64,000 bases of DNA from CAWKOH01 sp963851245 (GCA_963851245.1 CAWKOH010000012.1:248001-312000), one strand, 5' to 3'; shown: positions 7,693 to 17,082, counted from the stretch's first letter. Program-made: numbers and translations. Notes: generated by a model from the sequence alone, not told the origin.

Positions 7693-9656
7693 CTCTCTAC
7701 CGGGCCGTTCGGTGAATGATTCTCGAACCACTCGAGGTGGCGCTTGACGTAGTCGACCATCTGCGATGGGGAGCGGACGATGTGGAACCCTCCGGGATAC
7801 CGCACCATCACTGTCTCGCGACCCAGCCGGCGCAGCCCCTGGAACAACTGGTCGGCCTGGCCGGGCGGGCAGCGCAGGTCGCCGTCCCAGTGGAAGAGCT
7901 GCACGGGGGTCGTCACCCGCGCAACGAAAGTGATGGGTGACAGGGCGGCGTAGAGATCTGGTTTGTCCCACGGGAGCCCTCCCAGTTCGTGCTCGGCGAA
8001 GTCAGGGATGTCGGTTGTCCCCCACAGACTGGTCAGATCGGTCACAGGAGCCGACACGCACGCGGCGGCGAAGCGATCGGTATGGCTCACAGCCCAACTC
8101 GTCATGTACCCGCCATACGAATAACCGGCGATATACAGGCGATTGCGGTCGGCGACTCCGGTCTGTACCAGATGATCGACCGCCCCCATCAGGTCTTCGA
8201 AGTCGGCCCCGCCCCAGTCTCCGATAGAGGCTCGGGCGAACTCCTCCCCATAGCCGTGGCTACCCCGCGGGTTCGGGAGGACTACCACGTAACCCGCCGC
8301 GGCGAGTGACTGATACAGGCCCAGGAGAACCACCTGCGGATGCCAGCTGTGCGGTCCGCCATGGACCTCGAGGACGGTAGGTGCGGGGCGGCCTTTGACG
8401 TAGCTCGGCGGGTAGATCACGAACGACTCGATCCGGCGGCCGTCGCCGGCCCGGTGGCCGGTTCGCCTCACCGAGGCCCACTTCACCGGCCGGAGCTCGC
8501 TATTGGCGTGGCTGACCTGGGTCTCGCCCGAGCCGTCGAGAGCAGAACAGAAGACCTCGGGCGGGCGGTTCGCCCATTGCGAGGCAAAGGCCAGCATCGA
8601 GCTCGATGCGTGCAGGGCTGTTATCTGGCGATCTCCGCCCGCCAATAGTTCCGGCCGAGGGCGGTTGAGGGCGCTGCGGTAGACGGACATCGTCCCCCGA
8701 TCGACGGCAATGAAGATCACCGCCCGCCCCCGGTCCACCCAAGCATGGGTTCCCCCCGGCGCCCGCATGACTCCCCATACGGAGCGGTCCAGGCCGGCGC
8801 TGAGGGACCTCGGCGCCGCCCCTCCGGCGGCCGGCACGACCAGTAGATGCGTGTTGGATGCCGAGTCCCCGTCGGGGTTCTCGTGGCCTACGTAGGCGAT
8901 GTGAGTTCCGTCGGGCGACCAGAGGGGCGAAGCGGCCGTGCCCAGGCCCCGCGTCAGCCGACGGGGCCGCCGCCTACCCTTGACCCGGGTTACCCAGACG
9001 TCCCGGCGGACCCGGTCGAAACGGGTCAACGACCGGTCCGACACAAAGGCCAGCGCGGTCCCGTCCGGAGCCCAGGCCGGGTCGGCATCGTCCCAATCCC
9101 CATCCGTCACTTGCTCCGCCTTACCCCCATCGACAGCCGCCATGAAGATGTGGCTCCGGCGCTCGTCCCGCCAGCCGAGACCGTCGAAACGGTTGTACAG
9201 TCCCTTCACCACGCGGGGCGCGGCCCGTTCTACGGCGGTGCGCTCGTCGGGCTTTTTCCAATCACCGGTGCGCGCCACGTACGCCAGGCACCGGCCGTCA
9301 GGCGACCAGACCGGCTGTGAAACCCCGTGAGGTGCCTTGGTGAGAGAGCTCGACTCACCGCCCTCCAGGGGGGCCACATGCAGCTGGGCCCCTTGGCCGC
9401 GGTCGGCAACGAACACCATCCAGCGGCCATCCGGCGACCAGCGGGGGTTGGCGTCCTCCGGTCCTGAGGTGAACTGGCGGGGCGGCGCCGACCCGTCCGT
9501 CGCCGCGACCCAGATGGCGGTTGCCGCCTTGTCGGTCTCGGGGTCGGGGCTGGCGACGACGAACGCCAGCCGTGACCCGTCCGGGGAAAGCTGCGGGTCG
9601 GTGACGGCGCGCAAATGCCACTGATCTTCGGGGACAAAGTCACGCTTCGCCGGCAT
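7689..9656 (-). CDS. S9-family prolyl oligopeptidase / acylaminoacyl-peptidase
   Basis: 655-residue serine peptidase. Residues 15-400 contain repeated TolB/WD40-like beta-propeller blades (LSPDGSRLAFV, WSPDGRWMVFV, WSPDGRCLAYV, WAPDGTALAFV, WSPDGTHIAYV). The C-terminal 240 residues form the alpha/beta-hydrolase catalytic domain: oxyanion segment VHGGPH at 431, nucleophile GYSYGGY with Ser513, acid in WDGD (590-593) and base His625 in GGFH. No signal peptide is seen, so it probably acts in the cytoplasm on oligopeptides or N-blocked peptides. Start ATG 9656 gives MPAKRDF and the right family length. It diverges from the secreted protein that follows and its stop overlaps that of the double hydrolase. 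Confidence 0.92.
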   Translation of the reverse strand: MPAKRDFVPEDQWHLRAVTDPQLSPDGSRLAFVVASPDPETDKAATAIWVAATDGSAPPRQFTSGPEDANPRWSPDGRWMVFVADRGQGAQLHVAPLEGGESSSLTKAPHGVSQPVWSPDGRCLAYVARTGDWKKPDERTAVERAAPRVVKGLYNRFDGLGWRDERRSHIFMAAVDGGKAEQVTDGDWDDADPAWAPDGTALAFVSDRSLTRFDRVRRDVWVTRVKGRRRPRRLTRGLGTAASPLWSPDGTHIAYVGHENPDGDSASNTHLLVVPAAGGAAPRSLSAGLDRSVWGVMRAPGGTHAWVDRGRAVIFIAVDRGTMSVYRSALNRPRPELLAGGDRQITALHASSSMLAFASQWANRPPEVFCSALDGSGETQVSHANSELRPVKWASVRRTGHRAGDGRRIESFVIYPPSYVKGRPAPTVLEVHGGPHSWHPQVVLLGLYQSLAAAGYVVVLPNPRGSHGYGEEFARASIGDWGGADFEDLMGAVDHLVQTGVADRNRLYIAGYSYGGYMTSWAVSHTDRFAAACVSAPVTDLTSLWGTTDIPDFAEHELGGLPWDKPDLYAALSPITFVARVTTPVQLFHWDGDLRCPPGQADQLFQGLRRLGRETVMVRYPGGFHIVRSPSQMVDYVKRHLEWFENHSPNGPVES

Positions 9657-9766
9657 CTGACATGCGCTCCTCCCCCGGGGCCGGTGCCGCCGGTGACCGC
9701 CATTGTGGTCCCTCGCGGCGGTGGCTGCCTGTCCCCGCCCCCCCGGGCGGGTACCCTTTCGCCGCA

Positions 9767-11554
9767 GTGCTCGGTCGGTCCCATCGCCAGAACTCCGCCC
9801 CCGACTCGACGCCGGCCTCTTCGTCGACCCGAGCCGAACGGCGCAAGGCCCGGGAACGGCGGCGCAGACATCTGTACATGACCGCAGCCGCCGTGGTGGC
9901 CGCGCTGTGCGTGGTCGCAGGTCTGGCCGCGGCCGGTTCGGCCGGCCACGTACGGAGCCTGTCGGGGCTGGCGCGGTTCCTGCACCTTTCGACTCCGGCC
10001 GGTCACCCCGCAGCGGGGCCGGGCGCCGTCAAGTCCCGGCCCGGCTCTTCCGGACTCGGGCCACCCCCTAGCGTCCCCGGTCCTGAGGTCCTGGCCGGCA
10101 GCACCTACCAAACCCCGGACGGGGTGGGGTCCCGCTGGGTCACCGCCGAGAACGCTCTCCCCGGTACCGGGGCTTGGAATATCACGGGGCCCCAGACACC
10201 TGACGGGATCATGGGCTACGCCAATCTGGTGCAGGCACAGGTCGGGCAGGACGTGACCTTGTACGTATCGACCCAGGCGCCGAGTTTCCATGTCGATGCC
10301 TACCGCATGGGGTACTACCAGGGTCTGGGCGGCCGGTTGGTCTGGAGCTCACCCACGGTGCCCGGGATGGTGCAGCCCTCCTGCCCCGTCGACAACGGGA
10401 CCAACATGGTTCACTGCAACTGGCAATCGTCGCTCTCCTTCACCGTCACCAGTTCCTGGGTGCAGGGCCAGTACCTGCTCAAGCTGGTCGGCAGCGGGGG
10501 CCAGCAGAGCTACGTCCCCTTCACTGTCTGGGACCCGTCCAGTCGCGCCACCTATGTGATCATGTCCGGAGTGCTCACCGACCAGGCCTTCAACGCTTTC
10601 GGTGGCTACGACCTCTATCAGGGGGCCGCGCCATGCGCCCCCCAGGTTTACCCGTGCTCGACCCGGGCCCGCGTGGTGTCTTTCGACCGACCCTACGCCG
10701 AGGGCAACGGCGCCAGCTCCTACCTGAGCCTGGAGTACCCACTCACGCGGTTCGCGGAGATGCGCGGGCTGGACGTCACCTACTGGACCGACATAACTCT
10801 CTCGACCGACGGGAACCTCCTTACCGATCACAAGGTCCTGATCTCTCCCGGCCACGACGAGGAGTGGTCTCTAGAGATGCGCCAGGCGGCGGAGACGGCG
10901 AGCAGTCGGGGTGTCAACCTGATCTTCTTCGGAGCCAGCCCGGTATTGCGCAAGGTGCGGCTCGAGCCTTCGTCCCTCGGCCCCGACCGGGAGATGGTCA
11001 ACTACCGGGACCCGGCCTCGGACCCGTTGATGGGCGTAGACAACGCCGAGGTCAGCCAGAACTGGTGGGGCCAGCTGCCGGCTGATCGGCCCGACAGCGA
11101 GCTGGTCGGAGCCGACTACGTCGGCTACTACAACGAGGGTTCGTTCCCGCTGGTGGTGTCGGAACCGTCGTCATGGTTGTTCGCAGGCACCGGCCTGGGT
11201 GCCGATGCAACGATTCCCGGCGTGCTGACAGGGGACTTCCAGGCCTACGACCCGGCGCTCGGGGGCACGCCGGCGGGGGTCGAGATCCTGTCTCACTCGC
11301 ACGTGTCGATCACCGGCAATCCTGGCCGGAACTACGCCGACACCACCTACTACACGATGCCGTCCGGGGCGGGGGTGTTCTCTAGCGGTACGACCAACTG
11401 GATAACCACCCTCCAGCCCTGCTCACCTCAGGGCCCGCCTTGCCCTTCCCCCTTGATGCAGGCGATCACCGGCAACCTATTGCGGGTCTTCGGAGCCGGG
11501 CCGGCAGGGAAGACATACCCGTCGGTGAGCAACGTCAGTCAGTTTTACGGCTGA
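9767..11554 (+). CDS. Membrane-anchored protein with N,N-dimethylformamidase beta-subunit-like domain
   Basis: A basic N-terminus (RAERRKARERRRRH) leads into one hydrophobic segment (MTAAAVVAALCVVAGLAAAG) and a Pro/Gly linker, so it should be anchored in the membrane and face outward. The large extracytoplasmic domain contains YRMGYYQGLGGRLVW, a beta-sandwich (YLLKLVGSGG..SYVPFTVWD), then GGYDLYQG, VSFDRPY, YPLTRFAEMRGLDVTYWTD and ISPGHDEEWS. That order is typical of proteins annotated with a DMFase beta-subunit-like C-terminal domain (DUF6605-like). True amidase activity is unproven for these secreted versions. The frame is open from 9662; I chose GTG 9767 because 9662 would leave almost no room for a promoter next to the divergent peptidase, but the start is uncertain (ATG 9878 is also possible). 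Confidence 0.68.
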   Translation: MLGRSHRQNSAPDSTPASSSTRAERRKARERRRRHLYMTAAAVVAALCVVAGLAAAGSAGHVRSLSGLARFLHLSTPAGHPAAGPGAVKSRPGSSGLGPPPSVPGPEVLAGSTYQTPDGVGSRWVTAENALPGTGAWNITGPQTPDGIMGYANLVQAQVGQDVTLYVSTQAPSFHVDAYRMGYYQGLGGRLVWSSPTVPGMVQPSCPVDNGTNMVHCNWQSSLSFTVTSSWVQGQYLLKLVGSGGQQSYVPFTVWDPSSRATYVIMSGVLTDQAFNAFGGYDLYQGAAPCAPQVYPCSTRARVVSFDRPYAEGNGASSYLSLEYPLTRFAEMRGLDVTYWTDITLSTDGNLLTDHKVLISPGHDEEWSLEMRQAAETASSRGVNLIFFGASPVLRKVRLEPSSLGPDREMVNYRDPASDPLMGVDNAEVSQNWWGQLPADRPDSELVGADYVGYYNEGSFPLVVSEPSSWLFAGTGLGADATIPGVLTGDFQAYDPALGGTPAGVEILSHSHVSITGNPGRNYADTTYYTMPSGAGVFSSGTTNWITTLQPCSPQGPPCPSPLMQAITGNLLRVFGAGPAGKTYPSVSNVSQFYG

Positions 11555-11605
11555 AAAAGGGGCCCGCATTTCGCGGTGATCGCAAGCGACGGCAATGATG
11601 GCGGA

Positions 11606-11980
11606 ATGCTCGACCATTTATCGATGCAATGTTCGGATCCCGTCGCCACCAGCAGCTTCTACGATGCCGTGCTTCCGGCCTTGGGGGGGCAGCGGATCAT
11701 GGACTTCGGTGAGGTCATCGGTTACGGCGTGCCGCCCAGGCCCACCTTCTGGATCGGGCCGCACAACACTGGGCAGGGATTCCGCGAGTCCCACATCGCG
11801 TTCTCGGCCCCGAGCAGGTCGGCGGTGGACGCGTTCTTCGAAGCCGCCGTCGCCCACGGGGCCGAAGCCCTGCATCCGCCCCGAGTGTGGCCGGAGTACC
11901 ACCCCTACTACTACGGATCCTTCGTGCGGGACCCCGATGGTAACAACGTCGAAGCCGTCTGTCACCTGCCGCCCTCCTGA
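11606..11980 (+). CDS. VOC/glyoxalase-like protein
   Basis: 125 residues forming one vicinal-oxygen-chelate unit. The typical start MLDHLSMQCSDPVATSSFYDAVL is followed by the mid-domain HIAFSAPSRSAVDAFFEAAVAHGAEAL and the closing segment YYGSFVRDPDGNNVEAVCH. The His and Glu of that pattern are the usual metal ligands. The start is ATG 11606 rather than the in-frame codon at 11576 because the family begins at MLDHL. Small VOC proteins include lactoylglutathione lyase-like, dioxygenase-like and resistance proteins; the substrate cannot be named. It ends 3 bases before the convergent TauE gene. Confidence 0.85.
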   Translation: MLDHLSMQCSDPVATSSFYDAVLPALGGQRIMDFGEVIGYGVPPRPTFWIGPHNTGQGFRESHIAFSAPSRSAVDAFFEAAVAHGAEALHPPRVWPEYHPYYYGSFVRDPDGNNVEAVCHLPPS

Positions 11981-11982
11981 CA

Positions 11983-12759
11983 TCAGCCATAGACGTCCAG
12001 GCCCAGGTGCACGGCGAGACTCAGGCCTCCGCAGGCAATGACCACTCGCAGCGGGCCGGCCGGGGCTCGCCGGACGATGATCGGGCCCAATCGTCCGCCA
12101 ACGAAGAAGCCGATCGCCAGCGGGATCACCGCCGACCATCGCACCGGCCCGAAGAAGACGAACAAGATGGCGGCCATCCCATTGGCCAAGCCGAGCAGAA
12201 CGTTCTTCATGGCGTTGCTGCGGGCCAGCGATTCGGCCGTGGTGATGAGCAGGATGGACAGCAGAAGAACGCCGGCTCCCGCCCCGAAATACCCGCCGTA
12301 GACGGCTACCGCGAACACACAGAGTACGACCACCAAGCCCGGCGGGTGGTGCCCACTCACCCGGGTGGCGGCCGCTGTGGTGGCAGAGGGTCGCCGCGGT
12401 ATCAGGATGCCGAGCGACGCCAGCCCGATCAGCCATGGGACCACCTTGGCGAATGCGCTCGACGGCGTGGCCAGAAGCAGGACGGCGCCCGTCATCCCAC
12501 CGGCAATAGCGACGTACCCCAGGTGGCGCACTCTGGCTCGTTGCCCCGTAAGCTCCGGTCGGGAACCCCAGACGGATCCGAGGCTGCTGAACACCAGTGC
12601 CACCGTGTTGGAAACGTTGGCCGTGACAGGCGGCAGGCCTATCGCCAGCAACGCGGGGTAACTGACGAGCGAAGCCAGGCCGGCGACGCTTCCGACCAGC
12701 CCCCCACCGAAGCCGGCCAGGACCAACCAGAGCCAGTCGAGGCTTCCCACTATCTCCAC
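11983..12759 (-). CDS. TauE/SafE-family membrane transporter
   Basis: 258-residue membrane protein with about eight hydrophobic helices. The repeated family signatures are visible: GGGLVGSVAGLASLVSYPALLAIGLPP near the N-terminus and the second-half counterpart YGGYFGAGAGVLLLSILL, followed by NAMKNVLLGLANGMAA. This family exports sulfite, sulfonates, sulfoacetate or other organic anions. GTG start at 12759. It lies downstream of the flotillin gene on the same strand with 57 bases between, so co-transcription is possible, though no functional tie is obvious. Confidence 0.88.
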   Translation of the reverse strand: MEIVGSLDWLWLVLAGFGGGLVGSVAGLASLVSYPALLAIGLPPVTANVSNTVALVFSSLGSVWGSRPELTGQRARVRHLGYVAIAGGMTGAVLLLATPSSAFAKVVPWLIGLASLGILIPRRPSATTAAATRVSGHHPPGLVVVLCVFAVAVYGGYFGAGAGVLLLSILLITTAESLARSNAMKNVLLGLANGMAAILFVFFGPVRWSAVIPLAIGFFVGGRLGPIIVRRAPAGPLRVVIACGGLSLAVHLGLDVYG

Positions 12760-12816
12760 GTACTCTCGCGCCCGGGTGCGGCTCGGCTGCGGGCCGCGCC
12801 GGGCGCCGGGATCTGA

Positions 12817-13971
12817 TTACGGATTTTGCGGCTCTTCGGCCTGGGCCGCCCCGTCTGTGGTCGGTGGCCCAGCTGCGGCTATCTCGCCGAGGGCCGGACC
12901 GAGCCCGTCCTGGACAATGCGCATGAGCTGGCCGGCCTGGGAGGCGAAGCCGGCGAGCAGCTGGCCCATGCCGTCAGCCCCGTTGAGAACCGTGACGTTG
13001 GCGTTGGCGAGCTGCGAGGCGGCGGCGGCGATAATCTCCGGCATCTTCTCCACCAGCATCCGTTGCAGGGCGATTCCCTGCCCCGTGGCCGTGGCCTCCG
13101 CCTGGATGCGCGTTCGTTGCCCTTCCGCTTCCGCGATGGTGCGAATCCGGTAGGCCTCGGCTTCGGCGGGTTTCTGCACCGATGCGACCAGCTCCTTCTC
13201 CCTGAGCTCGCCGTTGCGGACAGCCAGCTCGGCCTGGGCCTGCAGCACTGCTTGTTGGGCTTCGGCCTGGGCCAGCGGTCCGGCCTGCGCTGCTTGGGCC
13301 TGGGCCCGGTCGATGTCGGCCTTGTACCCGGCTCGGGTAACCTCGGTCTCCCGCTCGTACTGTGCCTGGTTGCGAACCGATTCCTGCTGGGCCTGGGCGG
13401 CCGCCTGCTGAGCTTGGGCCTGGGCGACCTGGGCGTCGCGCTGGACGGCAGCCTGATGCGGAGCGGCTAGAGCAGCTATGTAGCCTGAGCCACGATCATC
13501 GATGGACTGGATCTGCAGGGAGTCTACGACCAGGCCGATCTTTTCCATCTCAGGCTTGGAAGCCTCGAGCACTACCTCGGCGAGCCTCTGCCGCTCCCGG
13601 ATGAGCTCCTCCACGGTCATCGAGCCGATGATCGATCGGAGATGACCGGCGAAGATGCGCCCGGTCAAGGCCGACATGTGGTTCTGGTCGTCGAGGAAGC
13701 GACGCGCCGCGTTGGCGATGCTTTCGTTGTCGTCGCCGACCTTGAAAGCGATGACAGACCGGCACAGCAAGGCTATTCCCTGCTTGGTCACGCACTCCTC
13801 GGCCACCTCGGCTTCCTGCATGGCGAGGGTCAACGTGCTGACGCGGTTGCGGATCGGCAGCACGAAGGCGCCGTGCCCGGTGACGATTCTGAAGGGCAGG
13901 CCGCCGTCGGTGTGTTTTTTTCCGCTGATGAGCATGGCCTCATCAGGAGCCGGAACGTGCCAACCGAACAT
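12817..13971 (-). CDS. Flotillin-like SPFH/band-7 protein
   Basis: 384 residues. The N-terminal SPFH domain is about residues 5-170 (GHGAFVLPIRNRVSTLTLAMQE, then ALTGRIFAGHLRSIIGSMTVEELIRER). It is followed by a long Ala/Gln/Glu-rich coiled coil with AQAQAQQAAAQAQQ-type heptads (about 175-310), typical of flotillins, and a Pro/Ala-rich C-terminal tail. These proteins assemble into membrane microdomain scaffolds. A strong ribosome site (AGGAGG) sits just upstream of ATG 13971. Directly upstream on the same strand is a small NfeD-like OB-fold gene, a standard partner of SPFH proteins, which supports the call. Confidence 0.9.
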   Translation of the reverse strand: MFGWHVPAPDEAMLISGKKHTDGGLPFRIVTGHGAFVLPIRNRVSTLTLAMQEAEVAEECVTKQGIALLCRSVIAFKVGDDNESIANAARRFLDDQNHMSALTGRIFAGHLRSIIGSMTVEELIRERQRLAEVVLEASKPEMEKIGLVVDSLQIQSIDDRGSGYIAALAAPHQAAVQRDAQVAQAQAQQAAAQAQQESVRNQAQYERETEVTRAGYKADIDRAQAQAAQAGPLAQAEAQQAVLQAQAELAVRNGELREKELVASVQKPAEAEAYRIRTIAEAEGQRTRIQAEATATGQGIALQRMLVEKMPEIIAAAASQLANANVTVLNGADGMGQLLAGFASQAGQLMRIVQDGLGPALGEIAAAGPPTTDGAAQAEEPQNP

Positions 13972-14035
13972 GAAAGGAGCCTCCTTAAGATTTTTCTCTG
14001 CCCCAGCACATCTTCGCGCCAGTCACGAGCTACCG

Positions 14036-14245
14036 TCAGCCGGTAAAAGGCGTGACCTCCACTGTCCGGGCGGATCGTTTGCCTATCACGAGCACTTCGG
14101 TTTGCTCAGCCAGCTCTTCGTCGGCATAGGCCATGTACGTCTCGGTGCCACCTCGAATGTGAACGACTATCTCGCCCGGCCGGCCTGGGACGATGCGGTG
14201 GGTGACGGTGCCGAGTTTTCCAACGACGGGGTCGTCGTCTGACAT
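14036..14245 (-). CDS. Small NfeD-like OB-fold protein
   Basis: 69 residues starting at ATG 14245 (MSDDDPVVGKLGTVTHRIVP). The pattern VGKLGTV, then PGRPGEIVVHIRGG, EELAEQTEVLVIG and VEVTPF matches the soluble C-terminal OB-fold of NfeD, without its membrane or protease parts. It is the gene before flotillin on the same strand, 64 bases away, and NfeD-flotillin pairs are common. The same frame is open upstream to 14509, but that part looks non-coding because it overlaps the next gene. Confidence 0.72.
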   Translation of the reverse strand: MSDDDPVVGKLGTVTHRIVPGRPGEIVVHIRGGTETYMAYADEELAEQTEVLVIGKRSARTVEVTPFTG

Positions 14246-14282
14246 GGCCGCGTAGGGTAGCCGCCCCGCTGAGAAGAGGCGA

Positions 14283-14639
14283 TCACCCGCTTCCGCCGGT
14301 GCCCCCGGCCAAGGTGGTGGTCGGACAGCTGAGGTTCCCGGTGCCGCCCAGGGCCTGGGCGAGGGCCTTGCCACCGACCGGGTTACCCGCTTCCACCTGA
14401 GATATGGCGGCCGCGGAGTCGACCGTGTTCGGAGCGCTCGACTGGCCGGCAGCATCGGCCTCCGCTTGCTGCTCGGCGCACACGCCGGCCACGCCGTTCT
14501 GCAGCACATTGGTGGGATTGAGCGGGGAGGACGGCGATGAGCTCGAGCAGGATCGCGCCCCCATGACCGACAGGATGAGCAGCACGATGATGCCCATCAG
14601 CTTCATCATCAGCCGGGCTCTCATGCCTGAGATGGACAC
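14283..14639 (-). CDS. Small exported Ser/Ala-rich protein, unknown function
   Basis: Up to 118 residues; ATG 14624 is an alternative start. A basic N-terminus and a hydrophobic stretch (MKLMGIIVLLILSVMGA) are followed by RSCSSSS, so this is an exported protein and perhaps a lipoprotein. The rest is low-complexity Ser/Ala/Gly with two further Cys. I do not recognise it. It sits between the NfeD-like gene and a secreted protein gene, all on the minus strand. Confidence 0.5.
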   Translation of the reverse strand: MSISGMRARLMMKLMGIIVLLILSVMGARSCSSSSPSSPLNPTNVLQNGVAGVCAEQQAEADAAGQSSAPNTVDSAAAISQVEAGNPVGGKALAQALGGTGNLSCPTTTLAGGTGGSG

Positions 14640-14747
14640 GCTCGCGCCATCGGCACCCCGCGGCGGTATCTTTACCGGCCTTCGGGTATTGCCGATTTCG
14701 AGGAGTTAACGGGGGTCGTCAACTGATCCCTTGTCGCAGGCGCGGTG

Positions 14748-15599
14748 TCAGTTGGTGATGACAGCCTGCAGTTGGCGGACCTGGAGGTTGGGGACAGCGG
14801 CCCTGGTTTCCAGATCGGGCAGGACGCCATGATCGGGGCCGAGGGCCCAGGTGGCGGTCCAGTTCTCGACCACCGTGATCGTCACCGTCCCGACGTTGTC
14901 GAAGGTGTGGCCGATGGTCCCGTTCGGATAGGCCTGCCCCTCCTGGCGGTAGGGGCCGGTCCAGGTCGGGCTGCTGTTGTCGCCCCAGTCGACCGAGTAG
15001 GTCCCGGTGGCGACGATCGTCAGCGGTCCGAGGGGCGTATTGGCCTGATAGGGAGCGGGGTGAAGGGCGCCGTTCGTCACGAGGTAAGCGGGCAGCCCGG
15101 TGACCGCATAGCCCGGCGGGACCTGGGGATCTGGCTTCGGTAGCGGGACCGTCCGCCAGAACGCGACCGAGATGGCGGCCGGATCGACAGCGGGGACCCC
15201 GTTGTTGCCGGCCGGCGCCACCGAGGCGGCCGCGGCCGGGACGCAGCTGGGAAGGACGACGCCCGCAGCCCAAAAGGCCTGAATGGCGAGGGGCGCCCCC
15301 TGGTTCGGCCCGGTAGCCGAACAGAGCCCGTTCGGGCCGACGGCCGGATACGGATAGACGGGAACTGTTGGAGGGGTGTCATCTGCGACGCCGGTCTCAT
15401 GGGCGGCGGGTTGGGGGGGTTGGGCCGGCGTCGCCGGCGTCTGGACGACGTAACTTCCGCCGCAGTAGATCAGTGCGCCACCGAGATCGCGCGTGTCATG
15501 CAACCAGCCGCATCTGCAGCGGCTACGCCCGTTGTCGCAGACATGGTCAGGACCACCGCTCATAGCTATGAGCGTTGCGAGGATCAGGGCGAGGCGCAC
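14748..15599 (-). CDS. Secreted protein with PKD-like domain, unknown function
   Basis: 283 residues from GTG 15599. That start gives a clean signal peptide (VRLALILATLIAMSGG), whereas the open frame upstream to 15785 belongs to the preceding broken gene. The first part is Cys-rich (CRCGW, IYCGG), followed by a Pro/Thr linker, VGPNGLCSATGPNQGAP, and near the end DWGDNSSPTWTGPY with GTIGHTFDNVGTVTITVVENW. The last two are the hallmark of PKD-like immunoglobulin-fold domains. It probably works with the lipoprotein gene just upstream: that gene's last reading frame stops at 15584-15586, overlapping this start by 16 bases. Role unknown. Confidence 0.62.
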   Translation of the reverse strand: MRLALILATLIAMSGGPDHVCDNGRSRCRCGWLHDTRDLGGALIYCGGSYVVQTPATPAQPPQPAAHETGVADDTPPTVPVYPYPAVGPNGLCSATGPNQGAPLAIQAFWAAGVVLPSCVPAAAASVAPAGNNGVPAVDPAAISVAFWRTVPLPKPDPQVPPGYAVTGLPAYLVTNGALHPAPYQANTPLGPLTIVATGTYSVDWGDNSSPTWTGPYRQEGQAYPNGTIGHTFDNVGTVTITVVENWTATWALGPDHGVLPDLETRAAVPNLQVRQLQAVITN

Positions 15600-16191
15600 G
15601 GATTCGGAACGCTGGTCAAAACCGGAAAGCTGACATTGAACGAGATAGTCCAAAGCGTGGGGTTCAGCGACGTGGATCGATACTCCGGTTGCTTTGGTCG
15701 CAACCCGAAGTACTCGGACATCGCAGCTGGTCCTGGATGCGCGACAACCGCTGCGAAGCTCGTAGATGTCTCTGCGAATAAGCATGTGGGCGAGGCTGAC
15801 TCCAGAATCTGAACAGTCGTCGTTCGGTCGCCAGGTGGAGTCCGAATCATTCCGATCCGCTGACGCCAGGCTCTGTTCGAGGATCGAGACCTCATGGGCA
15901 TAGAGAGGATCGGCAAAGATGGACCGAAGGTCCTGCGTTGACTTGGCGGGGTCACAGACTTTGCCGCGATTGTCGATCGCAAGGCGTTTCCGTTGAGCGT
16001 GGTTGAGCGCCTCTCAGGACCGAGTTGACGTAGGCGACGGTGATCACCTGGGGAATGGCGTAGGGGTTGGCTGGAACCGTCGTCGAGGCCGGCGCCGGAG
16101 CGGGGGGAGGATCGGCGGCGTGCGACGGGCTCGAACAGGCCGAGAGCATTGCGACAACAAGTCCGCCAATTGCAAGATAGATGAGTTTCAT
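15584..16191 (-). pseudogene. Lipoprotein gene broken by several frame changes
   Basis: Start ATG 16191 opens a textbook lipoprotein signal (MKLIYLAIGGLVVAMLSAC, cleavage before Cys) with a purine-rich ribosome site (AAGAGAAG) in an AT-rich leader. The reading frame then has to change several times to stay protein-like. ITVAYVNSVL is in frame 1, LNHAQR in a second, GNALRSTIAAKSVTPP in a third, TQDLRSIFADPLYAHEVSILEQSL back in the second, and RIGMIRTPPGDRTTTVQIL through to the stop after NPCASP again in the third. Full length would be about 200 residues. It is either a decayed gene or a patch of poor sequence. It precedes the PKD-like secreted protein, with which it probably forms a unit. Confidence 0.6.
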
Positions 16192-16332
16192 AGCTTCTCT
16201 TATACTTTTTACACGCCCTTCAGGCGGCCCGCAAGACGACCCCACGTTCAAGCGTCTCCGCCCGCCCCGGAAATCTGGCGCCCTACTGTGCCGCGCCGGC
16301 GCCCTCCAGCGCCAGCCGCAGCTAAGTGCCGG

Positions 16333-17082
16333 TTAGGCAGTCAGAGAGCCCCCGTCCACAACGAGGACTTCTCCAGTCATCCACGACGACAGGTCCGTGG
16401 CAAGGAAGAGAGCGGCCCGGGCAATGTCGATGGGCTGACCCAGGCGGCGAAGAGGCCAATGCCATTCCTCTCGATCCCCGCCGGGTTCCCATAGGGCCCG
16501 TGCGAAGTCCGTTTTGATCAGCCCGGGGGCGATGGCGTTCACGCGTACTTTCGGCCCCAGTTCAGTCGCGAGGTGCTTGGTGAGATGTATGAGCGCGGCT
16601 TTGGACATGTCGTAGATGCCGATAGACCCGTTGTATTTCATGCCGCCGACCGAGGCCATGTTGATCACGGTCCCGCCGCGGTCGGACATCGATTGCTTCC
16701 AGGCCTCCTGGGTCCAAACAAGAGGCCCCCTGATGTTGACGTTCACGATCTTGTCGAAGCGGGACAGGTCGATGTCAATGGAGGGGCCGAAGTACGGATT
16801 CGTGGCGGCGTTGTTGACCAGGATGTCGAGCCCCCCGAACCGCTCGATGGTGGCTGCCACGCAGTCGCGCGCCTGCTCGGGATCGCCGGCGTTGGCGGCG
16901 TAGACAGCCGTCTCGCCGTCGATGGTGCCGGCAGTCTCCTCGAGCGCCTCCCTCTTTCGCGACGAGAGCATCACCGCCGCCCCCTGCTCGGCATAGATGC
17001 GAGCAATGGCTGCTCCGATCCCCTTGGAGGCGCCTGTGACAAGAGCGACCTTTCCTTTGAGGTCAAGACTTTCAGTTCCCAT
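16333..17082 (-). CDS. Short-chain dehydrogenase/reductase (SDR)
   Basis: 249 residues from ATG 17082, which has a GGAGG ribosome site 6-10 bases upstream; the frame is open much further but the family starts at MGTESLDLKGKVALVTG. Rossmann motif TGASKGIG, NNAA, catalytic Ser in MASVGG, YDMSK active-site Tyr/Lys and closing ATDLSSWMTGEVLVVDGG are all present, so it is a classical NAD(P)-dependent SDR. Substrate unknown. It diverges from the phosphatase gene 81 bases away. Confidence 0.9.
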   Translation of the reverse strand: MGTESLDLKGKVALVTGASKGIGAAIARIYAEQGAAVMLSSRKREALEETAGTIDGETAVYAANAGDPEQARDCVAATIERFGGLDILVNNAATNPYFGPSIDIDLSRFDKIVNVNIRGPLVWTQEAWKQSMSDRGGTVINMASVGGMKYNGSIGIYDMSKAALIHLTKHLATELGPKVRVNAIAPGLIKTDFARALWEPGGDREEWHWPLRRLGQPIDIARAALFLATDLSSWMTGEVLVVDGGSLTA

